Source: CAZIAK01 sp964537035 (GTDB lineage Bacteria; Planctomycetota; B15-G4). From it: DNA of 35,984 nucleotides. This document shows positions 17,854 to 27,498 of this stretch, in pieces (the stretch's first letter is position 1; each line of letters starts with the position of its first letter). The DNA is taken from the NCBI GenBank assembly GCA_964537035.1, contig CAZIAK010000044.1, forward strand, positions 1 to 35,984. Reading direction: 5' to 3'. A model generated the notes under the pieces. The model did no database searches. It had not been told where the DNA came from and saw nothing but the letters and a program-made list of their open reading frames with translations. The position numbers and the translations under genes were made by a program.

Positions 17854-17880
17854 CCGGGGCATGGGGCCTCTCAGCCCCGG
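17854..17880 (-). terminator. Possible terminator after the 1154-residue gene
   Basis: CCGGGGC (17854-17860) pairs perfectly with GCCCCGG (17874-17880) across a 13-base loop, in the gap between the stop at 18043 and the M14 gene start. There is no U-run, so assignment is tentative. Confidence 0.35.
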
Positions 17881-18042
17881 CAGGTGGCGCTCATGACGGG
17901 GCCTTGGGGCTCAGGCCTGCGGGCCAAGAATCAGCTGACCCGGGCAACCAGCAACCACTGAGGCGCGCGGGCGTGAGCGCCATGGGGCAACAGGCCCGGG
18001 ATCCAGCCCAGCGAACACCATGCCGGGCGGCGACGGATCGAC

Positions 18043-21000
18043 TCAAAGGCCACTCGGCAACGGCGCCCCGGACAACGCCGCTTGCAGACACTCTGCGGCG
18101 GCGGCCGAACCGGGAGTGAGTTCGTACGCCCTGCGCAAGTGCCCCAGGCCCTCTTCGCCACGCCCGCTGTTGTAGAGCAGCCGCCCCAGCTCCAGGTGAG
18201 CGCCGCCGAACGTGGGCGCGAGGGTCAGGGCTTCGCGCAGCCACTGCTCGGCCTGGCTGGTCCGCCCCAGGCGAGCCGCCAGGACGGCGCCGTTGAAACG
18301 GGGCTCCAGCTGCTGGGGTGCCTGTTGCGCCGCCAGCTCGAAGTGCTGCAAGGCCTCGTCCGCCCGGCCCAGGCTCGACAGGGCGTTGCCCAGGTTCACA
18401 TGAGCGCCGGTCAGCTCGGGCTGCAGCGAGAGCGCCGTCTCGAGCGCGGCGACCGCGTCGGCCAGCTGCCCCTGCCGGGACAACAGCGTGCCCAGGTTGA
18501 AGTGGGCGATGGCCCGGTCCGGGGCCAGGGCCACGACCTGCCGGTAGCTCTCGATGGCCCCCATCTCATCGCCTAGCAGCGAGAGGCACACGGCGCGGTT
18601 CAACTGGGCGTCCACATGGTCGGGGGACAGGGCCAGGGCCGCCTCGAAGCGCTCCAGGGCCTCGGCCAGGCGATCGGTCTCCACCAACGCCGCGCCCAGC
18701 CCCACCAGGGTGTCGACCCGGTCGTCGCGCTCAGCGCCCCGCTCAACGGCCAGGGTCAGATGCTCTACCGACTCGGCCGCCCGGCCTGCCCTCAGCAGAG
18801 CCATGCCCAGGTTCAAACGCAAGACCAGGTCGGTGCCGTCGAGGGCGACCGCGCGAGTGTAGGCCGACAAGGCCTCGTCAGCCTGCCCGCTCTGGCTGAG
18901 CCCGTAGGCCAACAAGCGCGTGGCCAGCAGGCTCTCCGGGTTGAGCTGCAGCGCCGCCCGCGCCGGCACCAGGCTCTCGGCGAAGCGTCCTGCACCTTGC
19001 AGAGACGTGGCCGTGCGACAGAGCACGTAGGCCGGGACATCGGCAAGGTTCGCGGCCGCCACGGCAGCCGCGCGGCTCTGCAGGGGCTCGGACAGCGGAG
19101 GCTCCCAGAGTGGGGCGCCGTTGTCGAGCAGCTCCAGCAACAGGGCAGACAGGGATTCCTCTGCGCCAGCCACCTCGCCCGCGGCCCGATCGGCGGCGGA
19201 GTACTCGAGAGCCGGCAGGTCGTCCACCTGAATCTGCCCGCCCGCGGCCAGCGCTGCCAGGCCAGCCTCGCCCATGAGCAGACAACCGGCCATGACCTCG
19301 GGGCGATTGAGGTGATAGGCCTCGCCGCCCCAGTAGGCGTAGGCCAGATCATCGTGCACCGCCTGGTTCTCCTGCAGCAGATCGAGGCGGGACGGGTTCA
19401 CGCGCAGGGGGCCATCGGCCCGCCCCACCAGCAGCAGCTCGGTGGTGTTGAAGAACAAGGCGGCGTGGGGCAACACCTCCAGAAACGTGGCCACCATGGA
19501 GCGCAGCTCGGACTCTTTCAGGAACGAGATGGGCACGAACTGGCTGACCAGACCGCCGGGGGCCAGACGCTCGGCGGCCAGACGGTAGAAGTCCTCGGTG
19601 TAGAACGAGGCCACTCCCGAACGAAAGGTCTGTCCCACCTCGATCGAGACCAGGTCCCAGTCGCCCTTCCCGTGGGCGAGCACGCCCCGGCCGTCGGCTT
19701 CGCGCAGCACCACCCGCTCGTCGTCCATCCATTCTGAGGGGAAGTGCTCGGCGATCACGTCGAACAGGCCGGGCTGGATGTCCACGCAGGTGAGCTGCTC
19801 GATGTCGTACATCAGAAAACGCGCTGGCGTCTGCCCTGCGCCCACGCCGATGACCAGCACCCGCTTGGGATCGTCGTGCAAGAGCATGGGCAGGTGGGCA
19901 GCGACGATCTGGTGGTTCTTGTGATCTTCGCCCTGCCAGAGCCGATCGATCTCGAGCATCTTGCGGCCGTTGCGCTCCAGCACGGCGATGGGTGCGTCGC
20001 CCCCTTCGTGAAGGGCGATCAGCTCGTCCCGGTCTGCGAGATAATCGGCGGGCAGGCGAGTGTCGTTGAGCGTCGGCAAGAGCACCCACAGCCCGCAGAC
20101 AAGGGCGGTGGACAGCCACTTGGTGCCCCTCGCCGTGCGCCCCTCAAGAAGCCACCAGGCGCCCAACCCGGTGAGGACGCCGAGGCCGGTGACGACTCGC
20201 AGCGCCAGGTCGAGCCCCCCGTTGGGCAGGACGGCGAAACCGACCAGCAACGAACCCAAGATGCCACCGGCGGTGCTCGCGGCTGCCACCCTGCCCACGC
20301 CGAACCCGACCACCTCTGGGCTGTCCACGGCGAGACGGACCGCGACGGGAAACGTCGCCCCCATGAGGATCGCTGGCAGCAGCATGAGCGCCCCCACGAA
20401 GAGCACCTGCCCGCCATCGGAGGCCAGCCCGCGCCACAGGGTGGGGGACGCCTGCAACAGGCCGAGCACGACGAGCCCACCGCATACGGAGAGCCATCCG
20501 TAGCACCAGGCTCGGCGGCTCAGTCCGTCGAGCAGGCGACCGGCCACCGCGCTGCCGATGACGATGCCCAGGAGCACCACGGCCAGGGTCAAGGTATAGG
20601 TGTGCACCGTGTTGCGCACGATCAGGGCCACGAAGCGTGCCCAGACCACCTCGTTGCCCAGGCCCACGAAGCCGGTGAAGAAGACCAGGGTGAGCAAGAT
20701 CAGGTTTGAGCGTCGCGAGCCAGCCAATGCGGGTGAGGCCGAGGCCGCCGGAGCAACGACGGGCTGCGCATCACCCGCCGGATCACGAGAGACCGCCCCG
20801 GCCTCTGCGCGGTGCGACAACTCGGCGGGTACAACGTCGAGCGCGGGAGCGCCTGCGGCGAGGCGACGCGCGGCGAACCCAACGGCGATGTTGACCACTG
20901 CTCCCAGGCCCAACGTCATGCGCAGACCGAGCGTGGGCATGAGCCACCATCCTGTGAGCACACACCCCGCCGTGGCGCCCAAGGTGTTCAGGGCGTAGAG

Positions 21001-21507
21001 CCCCCCCACCTTGCTGCCCAGGCCACCGCGGTCGCGTACGAACTCCCTGCAGAACAGCGGCAAGCTACCGCCCATGAGCACAGCCGGGGGCAGCACCAGC
21101 AAGCTCACCAGGGGGATGCGCGCCAGGGACGACAACACGGGCTCGTCGATGAACGCACCATGCAGAGCGCCCCAGGCCCCGCCCAGCAGGTCGAAGCCCG
21201 CCGTGGCCAGCAGCGCCACGAATCCCAGGGCGATCTCCAGCGTGCCGTAGAGGGCGAGAGGGCGAGTGACCCGCCGAGAGACCCGGCCGAAAACCTCGCT
21301 GCCCAGAGTCAGGCCGGCGAAGAACGCGGCCAGCACCGTGCTCAGGGCCAGGCTGCTCCCGCCGAAGACGAAGCTGGCCTTGCGGATCCAGCAGAGCTCG
21401 TAGAGCAGAGCCACCGCACCGGAGAGGAACAGGCAGAGGCAGGCCCAGGCCAGTCGGCGGTCGGTCCGGGCCGTGGCGCGGGGGCCCTGGTCACTCGATG
21501 AGGTCAT
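18043..21507 (-). CDS. Fused polytopic membrane / spermidine-synthase-like / TPR protein
   Basis: A 1154-residue protein in three parts. Residues about 20-490 hold some 12 or more membrane segments, starting LSGAVALLYELCWIRKASFVFGGS, as in fused MFS/spermidine-synthase-like proteins. Residues about 500-760 form a Rossmann methyltransferase-like domain with VLVIGVGAG (about 551-559), CVDIQPG and ASFYTEDFYRL, which resembles aminopropyltransferases. Residues about 840-1140 are eight or nine TPR units. Polyamine synthesis is possible but unproven, since many members of this fusion family have no known reaction. The TPR tail suggests a protein partner. ATG 21507 has an AGGA upstream. Flanking genes are secreted glycan or protein enzymes with no obvious polyamine link. 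Confidence 0.88.
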   Translation of the reverse strand: MTSSSDQGPRATARTDRRLAWACLCLFLSGAVALLYELCWIRKASFVFGGSSLALSTVLAAFFAGLTLGSEVFGRVSRRVTRPLALYGTLEIALGFVALLATAGFDLLGGAWGALHGAFIDEPVLSSLARIPLVSLLVLPPAVLMGGSLPLFCREFVRDRGGLGSKVGGLYALNTLGATAGCVLTGWWLMPTLGLRMTLGLGAVVNIAVGFAARRLAAGAPALDVVPAELSHRAEAGAVSRDPAGDAQPVVAPAASASPALAGSRRSNLILLTLVFFTGFVGLGNEVVWARFVALIVRNTVHTYTLTLAVVLLGIVIGSAVAGRLLDGLSRRAWCYGWLSVCGGLVVLGLLQASPTLWRGLASDGGQVLFVGALMLLPAILMGATFPVAVRLAVDSPEVVGFGVGRVAAASTAGGILGSLLVGFAVLPNGGLDLALRVVTGLGVLTGLGAWWLLEGRTARGTKWLSTALVCGLWVLLPTLNDTRLPADYLADRDELIALHEGGDAPIAVLERNGRKMLEIDRLWQGEDHKNHQIVAAHLPMLLHDDPKRVLVIGVGAGQTPARFLMYDIEQLTCVDIQPGLFDVIAEHFPSEWMDDERVVLREADGRGVLAHGKGDWDLVSIEVGQTFRSGVASFYTEDFYRLAAERLAPGGLVSQFVPISFLKESELRSMVATFLEVLPHAALFFNTTELLLVGRADGPLRVNPSRLDLLQENQAVHDDLAYAYWGGEAYHLNRPEVMAGCLLMGEAGLAALAAGGQIQVDDLPALEYSAADRAAGEVAGAEESLSALLLELLDNGAPLWEPPLSEPLQSRAAAVAAANLADVPAYVLCRTATSLQGAGRFAESLVPARAALQLNPESLLATRLLAYGLSQSGQADEALSAYTRAVALDGTDLVLRLNLGMALLRAGRAAESVEHLTLAVERGAERDDRVDTLVGLGAALVETDRLAEALERFEAALALSPDHVDAQLNRAVCLSLLGDEMGAIESYRQVVALAPDRAIAHFNLGTLLSRQGQLADAVAALETALSLQPELTGAHVNLGNALSSLGRADEALQHFELAAQQAPQQLEPRFNGAVLAARLGRTSQAEQWLREALTLAPTFGGAHLELGRLLYNSGRGEEGLGHLRRAYELTPGSAAAAECLQAALSGAPLPSGL

Positions 21508-21598
21508 CGATCAGTCCTGAGAAACGAAGAGCCGCGCGAGCGGGCATCTTCGAAACGCTCGAAAGCCCAGTCAATGCTGCATCAGCAAAGGAGCGCGA

Positions 21599-22687
21599 TC
21601 ACTGCCCGGGTGAAGCGGTCTGCGGCGCAGCGAAGGTTTCGTTGAAGGCCACGAGGGCGTCGGGCTCGCTGATCAGACGCCAGTCGGGTTCGCCCTCGCG
21701 GCGCTTGTCCAGGTCGAACCAGAGCACGGCCTGCACGGTCGGGTAGCGGGCCAGGGTCTGCCACGCGTCACGAATCCAGGCGGCCTTGGCCCCGGGCTCG
21801 CCGGGGGCGCAACCTGTCTCGCCGATGAAGAGGGGCTTGGCCGGGTAGCGGCGGGACAGCTCTGCGAGGGGCTCATCGAACACGTCGGCGAACGACTGCC
21901 AGACGTGGTATTCGTCGTGGTGCTCGCCGAAGTTGTAGCCGTCGAGCCCCACCCCATCGACCACGTCGTCCCCCGGGTAGTAGAGCGGGGCGGCGTTGTC
22001 TGCCGTGGCTGGAACGTCGGTCACGTTGGGCGTCCAGAGCCACTGCACGTTGTGCGCGCCCGCCTCTTCAAAGAGCCTGTGCACGTGGCGCCAGGCCTGC
22101 ACGAAGAGTTCAGGGTCGCCGTTCCAGCTGAACCAGTTGCCGTTCATCTCGAAACCAAAACGGAGCCACACGGGGCCGCCCTCGTCCCGAGCCGCCTGAG
22201 CCCAGGCCTTGAGTTCTTCGTCGAAGCGTCCCTCGACGAGCAGGGGCAGGTAGGGCGTCTCGCGGTCGTGCCAGAGCCAGAGTTCGAGAGAGATGACCGG
22301 CGCCGCCCCCAGCTCGCGAATGGCCCCCACCGCGCGAGTGGGAAAGCTCAGATGCCCCAGGTCGCGATAGAACATGACGTAGCTCGGCGGCCGGGGGTGC
22401 CGCACCCGCAGCGCCTCCATGTCGGCGGCGTAGTCGCGGCTCGACCAGTAGATGCGATAGATGCCCCAGTCGACGTCGATCTGTGGCGCGGGCTCGACCT
22501 GGGCAGCGAGCCCGGGCCGGCATCCCGCCAGACCGACCAGCGTCAGGCTGAGCAGCAGCGGGACAGCCAGAAGCCGCCACCACCGCGGCCGCCACCTCGC
22601 CCCCCACCGGGCAGCGTGGCCGCTCAAAGCCAGCAGACGTTGGATGACGGCAGGGCCAGCAGATCCGTGAGTACGATGAGGGGGCAT
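21599..22687 (-). CDS. GH26-like glycoside hydrolase lipoprotein
   Basis: A 362-residue protein with an Arg/Trp-rich N-terminus, a hydrophobic stretch and a lipobox LAGC (Cys56), so it is probably a lipid-anchored envelope protein. The rest resembles a (beta/alpha)8 glycosidase of the GH26 mannanase/glucanase type. The probable acid/base is Glu180 in FGFEMNGNW, the probable nucleophile is Glu290 in FIGETG, and a DGYNFG segment lies between them. It may trim a beta-linked glycan; the exact substrate cannot be told. The signal region is long at 55 residues and no strong ribosome binding site precedes ATG 22687, so the true start could be internal. It is transcribed divergently from the gene at 22834. 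Confidence 0.82.
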   Translation of the reverse strand: MPPHRTHGSAGPAVIQRLLALSGHAARWGARWRPRWWRLLAVPLLLSLTLVGLAGCRPGLAAQVEPAPQIDVDWGIYRIYWSSRDYAADMEALRVRHPRPPSYVMFYRDLGHLSFPTRAVGAIRELGAAPVISLELWLWHDRETPYLPLLVEGRFDEELKAWAQAARDEGGPVWLRFGFEMNGNWFSWNGDPELFVQAWRHVHRLFEEAGAHNVQWLWTPNVTDVPATADNAAPLYYPGDDVVDGVGLDGYNFGEHHDEYHVWQSFADVFDEPLAELSRRYPAKPLFIGETGCAPGEPGAKAAWIRDAWQTLARYPTVQAVLWFDLDKRREGEPDWRLISEPDALVAFNETFAAPQTASPGQ

Positions 22688-22833
22688 GGCACCGCCGAGC
22701 GCTTTGTGAGGAGGAGGGGGCTGCTGGCCGAAGGGTGATCATAACGACCGCCGTCCCCACTGCTGTGTCACAGGAGCCGCACAGTTGTCAGGCTCGCGCT
22801 ACCATGGCCGCCCGACACCAGGGAGGCTTGACC

Positions 22834-23823
22834 ATGACGACCCGCTCGCGCCGCCGTTGGCATCCGGGCCAGACCCTGCTCTGCAAGGTTCTGCTCCGCC
22901 AGACTCTGCTCTGTGCCTTGCTCTGCGCGGGCTCAAGCACTCTCGTGGCACAGTCCGTGGCCGTGCTCCGGGCCCAGAGCCATGCCACTGAGAACGCCGC
23001 GCCCTTGACCCTGCACATCGAGCGCACGGCCCTCGGCCAGACCTCCATCGCACCCTGGCCCGCAAGCCACATCGACTGGATGCTCGTGCGCGCCGCCGGT
23101 GAACAGCTCAACCTGCACCAGCCCGCCGCGGACCATAGCGCACACGGCGACGGTCGTGACGACGGTGACGGTGATGGCGACGCCGGCGAAGATCACCAGG
23201 GCACGGTCTGCACTGTCGAGCCCATCGCATCGGGCATGCACATGATCGCGATCGATCTCGCGCCGCGCCTGGAGCAGATCCCCAGCTCTTCGCTGCGGGA
23301 GTTTCTGGCCACTCGTGTGGGCGAAGGCACGTTGCCCGGGGGCTGGCGTGAGGCCTTGCCCGAGGGGACGGTCACCGTGCGGCGCGTCGAGTCGTCGAAG
23401 CTGCTGGTGCGAGTGGGCGCAGGCGAGCATCCCAGCGCGGGCTCGGCCACCACCCAGGGCAAGACCGGCCAGCAGGTCGAGATCAGGTTGCAGGCCGACC
23501 CGACCCTGGTCCCCGTGGCTCATGATCTGCCGGTGAAGGTCTATCTCCCGGCGGTGACCGCTGGCGCGACCCGGGTGCTGGCCACCCACGGCACGAGCGG
23601 CGCCACCCGCTCCTTTCGCACCGACGGAGGCGGCCGAGGCGCGTTCACCCTGGGACGACAGGGCCCCTGGCTCTTCGAGGTGCACTTCGCCCGTCCCCTG
23701 CCTGACGAGGACGACGCCGACTGGGAGATCTTCAGCGCCACCTTGAGCTTCGCCGTGCCCCTTGGCGCCGAGCCCCTTGGCGCCGAGCCCCTTGGCGCCG
23801 ACCGAGGGGAGGTCGACCGATGA
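22834..23823 (+). CDS. Exported DUF4198-like protein with acidic His/Asp-rich linker
   Basis: A 329-residue protein. ATG 22834 follows GGGAGG at good spacing and begins an unusual signal peptide in which LLC recurs (QTLLC...QTLLCALLCAG), encoded by an imperfect DNA duplication. The C-terminal two-thirds resembles DUF4198 exported proteins, with an LPVKVYLP strand, GATRSFRTDGGGRG and a closing DDADWEIFSATLSF. That family is often linked to nickel or cobalt handling, but a function is not established. A linker near residues 100-125 is rich in Asp, Gly and His and may bind metal. The C-terminus ends in three copies of PLGAE/D. The stop overlaps the next start in ATGA (23820-23823), so the two genes are translationally coupled. 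Confidence 0.75.
   Translation: MTTRSRRRWHPGQTLLCKVLLRQTLLCALLCAGSSTLVAQSVAVLRAQSHATENAAPLTLHIERTALGQTSIAPWPASHIDWMLVRAAGEQLNLHQPAADHSAHGDGRDDGDGDGDAGEDHQGTVCTVEPIASGMHMIAIDLAPRLEQIPSSSLREFLATRVGEGTLPGGWREALPEGTVTVRRVESSKLLVRVGAGEHPSAGSATTQGKTGQQVEIRLQADPTLVPVAHDLPVKVYLPAVTAGATRVLATHGTSGATRSFRTDGGGRGAFTLGRQGPWLFEVHFARPLPDEDDADWEIFSATLSFAVPLGAEPLGAEPLGADRGEVDR
23758..23802 (+). repeat. Three 15-bp coding repeats
   Basis: Three direct copies of a 15-bp unit encoding Pro-Leu-Gly-Ala-Glu (Asp in the last), at the extreme C-terminus of the DUF4198-like protein. The copies are nearly identical at the DNA level, pointing to recent slippage. Confidence 0.85.
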
Positions 23824-26048
23824 CCTCCGGCAATCCGCGCCCCCTTGTTGAGCTTCGCTCTGCCCCAGGCATCCGGCCGAGAGGACCGCGCACGATGACG
23901 ACGCGCATCCCACACCTCGCTGCCCTGTTGATCACGTTGACCGCTGCTCTCTGCTGGGCACCCGTCGCCCACGGCCAGGTGACCGCAGGCGGCGGCACCG
24001 GCGGCCTGGGCGCCACGGCCCATGTGTGGAAAGAACTCGGCCCCGCGCCGATCACGTCCGCCAACTACGCAGGCCGCATCTCGGCGGTGGTGACCAGCCA
24101 CAGCGACCCGGGGCGGCTCTACGTGGCTGGCGCCGATGGCGGCGTGTGGCGCAGCGACGATGGGGGCGTTGCCTGGACCGCCCTGTTCACGGACACCCCC
24201 ACCACCAGCCTGGGCGCCTTGGCCCTCGACCCCACAGACCACGACGTGATCTACGCGGGCACAGGCGAGGCCAACTACGCCAACCACAGCCGCTACGGCC
24301 TGGGACTGCTCAAGTCCACCGACGGCGGCGCGCACTGGCGACTGCACGGCAGCGACGTCTTCGCCGGGCGCTGCTTCTCGCGCCTCGTGGTGTCGCCCGA
24401 TGACCCGCAGACCCTCTTCGCAGCCATCACCCGAGCGGGGGGCTTCCCCGAGCTGGCGGCGGCCAAGGAGCACCCGGGGGCCACGGGCCCTCTGGGTGTG
24501 TTCCGCTCGACCGACGGCGGGCGCAGCTGGACCGATCTGGCCGGCGGTCTGCCCAACCTGTCCGCCACAGACCTGGCCATCGACCCCACTGACGGCCAAC
24601 GCCTGCTCGCAGCCATCGGTCGCGTGCAAGGTGACCCGGACAACGGCCTCTGGCGCAGCATCGACGGCGGCGACAGCTGGACGCGAGTGACCACGGGCCT
24701 GCCAGCCCCCTCCCTCATGGGACGGATCAGCCTGGCCATCGCGCCCAGCGATCCCTCCCGGGTCTACGCGCTCATCGCCCGGCCTGCGGACAGCACCGGC
24801 GGCGGCGCCTCGACCCTGGGCGCCTACCGCAGCGACGACGGCGGCAACAGCTGGACATCGCTCCCCGTAGGCTCGGTGCAATCGTTCGGCTGGTACTACT
24901 CCCTGGTCACCATCGACCCCAGCAACCCGGACACCGTGTTCTTCGGTGGACTCAGCCTGCGCCGCTCCACCAACGCCGGGGCGACCTTCGCCACGGTCAC
25001 ACCCCCACACGTGGACATGCACGCTGGCGCCTGGGACGTGATGGGCCGCCTCATCGTGGGCGACGACGGGGGCGTCCACCGCAGCACCAACCTGGGCAAC
25101 AGCTGGGTGCCGCTCAACGAAGGCCTGGGCACGGTGCAGTTCTATGCAGGCCTCTCCGTCGACCCCGAGGCGCCCGGACGCATGTTCGGCGGCACCCAGG
25201 ACAACGGCACCAACCGGCGCGAGCCTGACGGCTCGGGCTGGGTGCAGGTGCTCGGCGGCGACGGCGGCTGGACGCTCATCGATCCCACGGACAGCTCGCG
25301 GGTGTTCGCCGAGTTTCAGGGCTCGGGCAACCTCTACCGCTCAACGAACGGCGGCAGCAGCTTCAGCTTCGTGGGCAACGGCATCGCCAGCTCGGACCGC
25401 AACGCCTTCTTGCCGCCCTATGCGATGTTTCCCACCAACTCGAGCCGCATGCTCTACGGCACCCACCGGGTCTACCGCAGCCTGAACGGCGGCAGCAGCT
25501 GGACGCCCCTGAGCGGCGACCTGACCACGGGGGTCGGGGCCATCCGGGCCCTGGCCATCTCGCCTGCGGACGCCAGCGTGTTCTGGGTGGCAACGAACGA
25601 CGGCAATCTGCAGATCTCCACCGACGGCGGAAGCAACTGGCAGCTGGTGCAGAGCGGGCTGCCCGGGTGGCCCCGCACCACCCGCGAGATCGTCCCCCAC
25701 CCCACGGAACCTCTGACCGCATATCTGGCGGTGGCTGCCTTTGGTGAGAGCCAGATCCAGCGCACCACGGACGGCGGGCAGAGCTGGGTGGCCCTCGATG
25801 CGGGCCTGCCGGACCTCCCGGTGAACGTGGTCTTTCTGCGGCCCGGCCCACCTGAACAGCTGTTCGCGGGGACCGACGCCGGGCTGCTGGTGAGCGTCAA
25901 TGACGGTGAGTCTTGGCAGCCCTTCGGCACGGGCCTGCCCCCTGCGCCGGTGATCGACATCCGCGAGAGCAGCGCGGGGCGCATGGTGGTGTCCACCCAA
26001 GGGCGGGGTGTGTGGGAGGCAGTACCGCAGGTGCTCAAGGATGGCTGA
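23820..26048 (+). CDS. Secreted Asp-box (BNR / sortilin-like) beta-propeller protein
   Basis: A protein of up to 742 residues built from 12 Asp-box motifs of the type RS.DGG.SW (for example WRSDDGGVAW, FRSTDGGRSW, QRTTDGGQSW). This is the pattern of VPS10/sortilin-like and GH74-like propellers. It begins after the signal peptide with WKELGPAPI and ends GRGVWEA. Asp boxes are structural, and I see no catalytic pair, so hydrolase activity is not supported. ATG 23820 overlaps the upstream stop (ATGA), but the signal peptide starts at a second ATG, 23895, preceded by GAGAGGA; the shorter form is probably the exported one. It lacks the C-terminal module carried by other secreted proteins in the window. 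Coupling suggests it works with the DUF4198-like protein. Confidence 0.86.
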   Translation: MTSGNPRPLVELRSAPGIRPRGPRTMTTRIPHLAALLITLTAALCWAPVAHGQVTAGGGTGGLGATAHVWKELGPAPITSANYAGRISAVVTSHSDPGRLYVAGADGGVWRSDDGGVAWTALFTDTPTTSLGALALDPTDHDVIYAGTGEANYANHSRYGLGLLKSTDGGAHWRLHGSDVFAGRCFSRLVVSPDDPQTLFAAITRAGGFPELAAAKEHPGATGPLGVFRSTDGGRSWTDLAGGLPNLSATDLAIDPTDGQRLLAAIGRVQGDPDNGLWRSIDGGDSWTRVTTGLPAPSLMGRISLAIAPSDPSRVYALIARPADSTGGGASTLGAYRSDDGGNSWTSLPVGSVQSFGWYYSLVTIDPSNPDTVFFGGLSLRRSTNAGATFATVTPPHVDMHAGAWDVMGRLIVGDDGGVHRSTNLGNSWVPLNEGLGTVQFYAGLSVDPEAPGRMFGGTQDNGTNRREPDGSGWVQVLGGDGGWTLIDPTDSSRVFAEFQGSGNLYRSTNGGSSFSFVGNGIASSDRNAFLPPYAMFPTNSSRMLYGTHRVYRSLNGGSSWTPLSGDLTTGVGAIRALAISPADASVFWVATNDGNLQISTDGGSNWQLVQSGLPGWPRTTREIVPHPTEPLTAYLAVAAFGESQIQRTTDGGQSWVALDAGLPDLPVNVVFLRPGPPEQLFAGTDAGLLVSVNDGESWQPFGTGLPPAPVIDIRESSAGRMVVSTQGRGVWEAVPQVLKDG

Positions 26049-26105
26049 GCGGGTCGCAGCGCACCCCGTCGCGGCCCTGGCGGCCCGATTGCTACGCTCG
26101 GCGCC

Positions 26106-27392
26106 ATGAGAACGACCCACGCCTTGCCCGGCATGGTCTTGACCGACCACCGCTTCGAGCTGCCCCTCGACCACCGCCAACCCGGCGGCGAGACGATCAC
26201 CGTCTTCGCCCGAGAGGTGGTGGCCGCGAACCGTGTACACGAGTCCCTGCCCTGGCTGCTGTTCCTGCAAGGTGGGCCCGGGCACGAGTCGCCACGGCCG
26301 CCCGCGTCTGCGTCCTGGCTCACCGTGGCCCTGCAGCACTACCGGGTGCTGCTGCTCGACCAGCGGGGCACCGGGCTGAGCACGCGCCTCGAAGCGGACA
26401 CCCTGGCGGGCCTCACGCCCAAGGCCCAGGCCGCCCGTCTCGGGCTGCATCGGGCGGATGCCATCGTGGACGACTGCGAGGCCATCCGGCGCATCTTGGT
26501 GGGCGACGAGCCGTGGACCGTCCTGGGCCAGAGCTACGGCGGCTTCTGCATCCTGCGCTACCTCTCTGTGGCGCCGGAGGGGCTGGCTGGCGCGATGATC
26601 ACCGGTGGGTTGGCGCCCCTCACAGGGCATGCCGACGACGTCTACCGCCAGACCTACCAGCGCTGCCGCGAGCGGAACGCGCTGTACTACCGGCGCTACC
26701 CGGGCGATGTGCAGCACGTGCGGCGCATCGTGGCGGCGCTCCACGAGCAGCACGCGGACCTGCCCTCCGGGGGCCTGCTCTCCGTGCAGCGTTTTCAGCA
26801 GCTCGGGCTGGCCCTGGGGACGAGCAGCGGCTTCGAGTCGCTCCATTATCTGGTCGAGGACGCCTTCGTCCCCGGGCCGAGGGGAGAGCAGCTGGGCTAC
26901 CACTTCTTGTCAGCGGTCGACCAGGCCCTGTCCTATCCCACGCACCCGCTGTACTCGCTCATGCATGAGTCGATCTATTGCCAGGGCAGCGCGTCCCGGT
27001 GGTCGGCGGAGCGCATCCGCGGCGAGTTTCCCGAGTTCGATGGGCGACGTGACGACGGCCCGGTGCTGTTCACCGGCGAGATGATCTACCCCTGGATGTT
27101 CGACGAGATCGATCGCCTCGCGCCCCTCGGAGGAGCGGCGGAGATCCTGGCGGCCCGGGACGACTGGCCCCTCCTTTATGACGTGGAGCGGTTGGGGAGC
27201 AACCCGGTGCCCGTGGTGGCGGCGGTCTATCACGACGACATGTTCGTGGACCGGGAGCTGTCCCTGCGGACCGCCGAGTCCGTGGCCAATCTGCGGGTCT
27301 GGGTCACCAACGAGTACCAGCACGACGGTCTGCGGGTGGCCGGAGAGACCGTCTTCAGCCGGCTCACGGACATGCTCCAGGGCATGGTCTGA
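26106..27392 (+). CDS. S33 proline-iminopeptidase-like alpha/beta hydrolase
   Basis: A 428-residue cytoplasmic-looking protein with no signal peptide. The family features are a QGGPG oxyanion motif (55-59, where HGGPG is usual), LLLDQRGTGLS (83-92), the nucleophile Ser143 in GQSYGG, an acidic residue at about 377-378 (YHDDMFVD) and His406 in EYQHDG. It probably releases N-terminal proline or similar residues from peptides. The replacement of His by Gln in the first motif is unusual but does not remove a catalytic residue. ATG 26106 lies 57 bp after the previous stop, so cotranscription is possible but not required. Confidence 0.9.
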   Translation: MRTTHALPGMVLTDHRFELPLDHRQPGGETITVFAREVVAANRVHESLPWLLFLQGGPGHESPRPPASASWLTVALQHYRVLLLDQRGTGLSTRLEADTLAGLTPKAQAARLGLHRADAIVDDCEAIRRILVGDEPWTVLGQSYGGFCILRYLSVAPEGLAGAMITGGLAPLTGHADDVYRQTYQRCRERNALYYRRYPGDVQHVRRIVAALHEQHADLPSGGLLSVQRFQQLGLALGTSSGFESLHYLVEDAFVPGPRGEQLGYHFLSAVDQALSYPTHPLYSLMHESIYCQGSASRWSAERIRGEFPEFDGRRDDGPVLFTGEMIYPWMFDEIDRLAPLGGAAEILAARDDWPLLYDVERLGSNPVPVVAAVYHDDMFVDRELSLRTAESVANLRVWVTNEYQHDGLRVAGETVFSRLTDMLQGMV

Positions 27393-27469
27393 GGGGCAAC
27401 GTGGGGCCTTGAGGCGGTCATCCGGGGTTCTCACGGGGCCCGTACCGCCGTGGATCTTGGATCTCGCCC

Positions 27470-27498
27470 TTGTCGATTCGGGTTTTGAGGTCGATACT
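27470..27498 (+). promoter_or_regulatory. Possible sigma-70-like promoter for the metzincin gene
   Basis: TTGTCG (27470-27475), a 17-bp spacer and GATACT (27493-27498) match the consensus at four of six positions each. It lies 113 bp before the ATG at 27611, in an otherwise gene-free gap. This is sequence similarity only. Confidence 0.35.

Noticed and set aside
25341..26903. 520-codon minus-strand ORF crossing the Asp-box and hydrolase genes
   Set aside because: Spans two well-supported genes on the other strand and has no recognisable domain.
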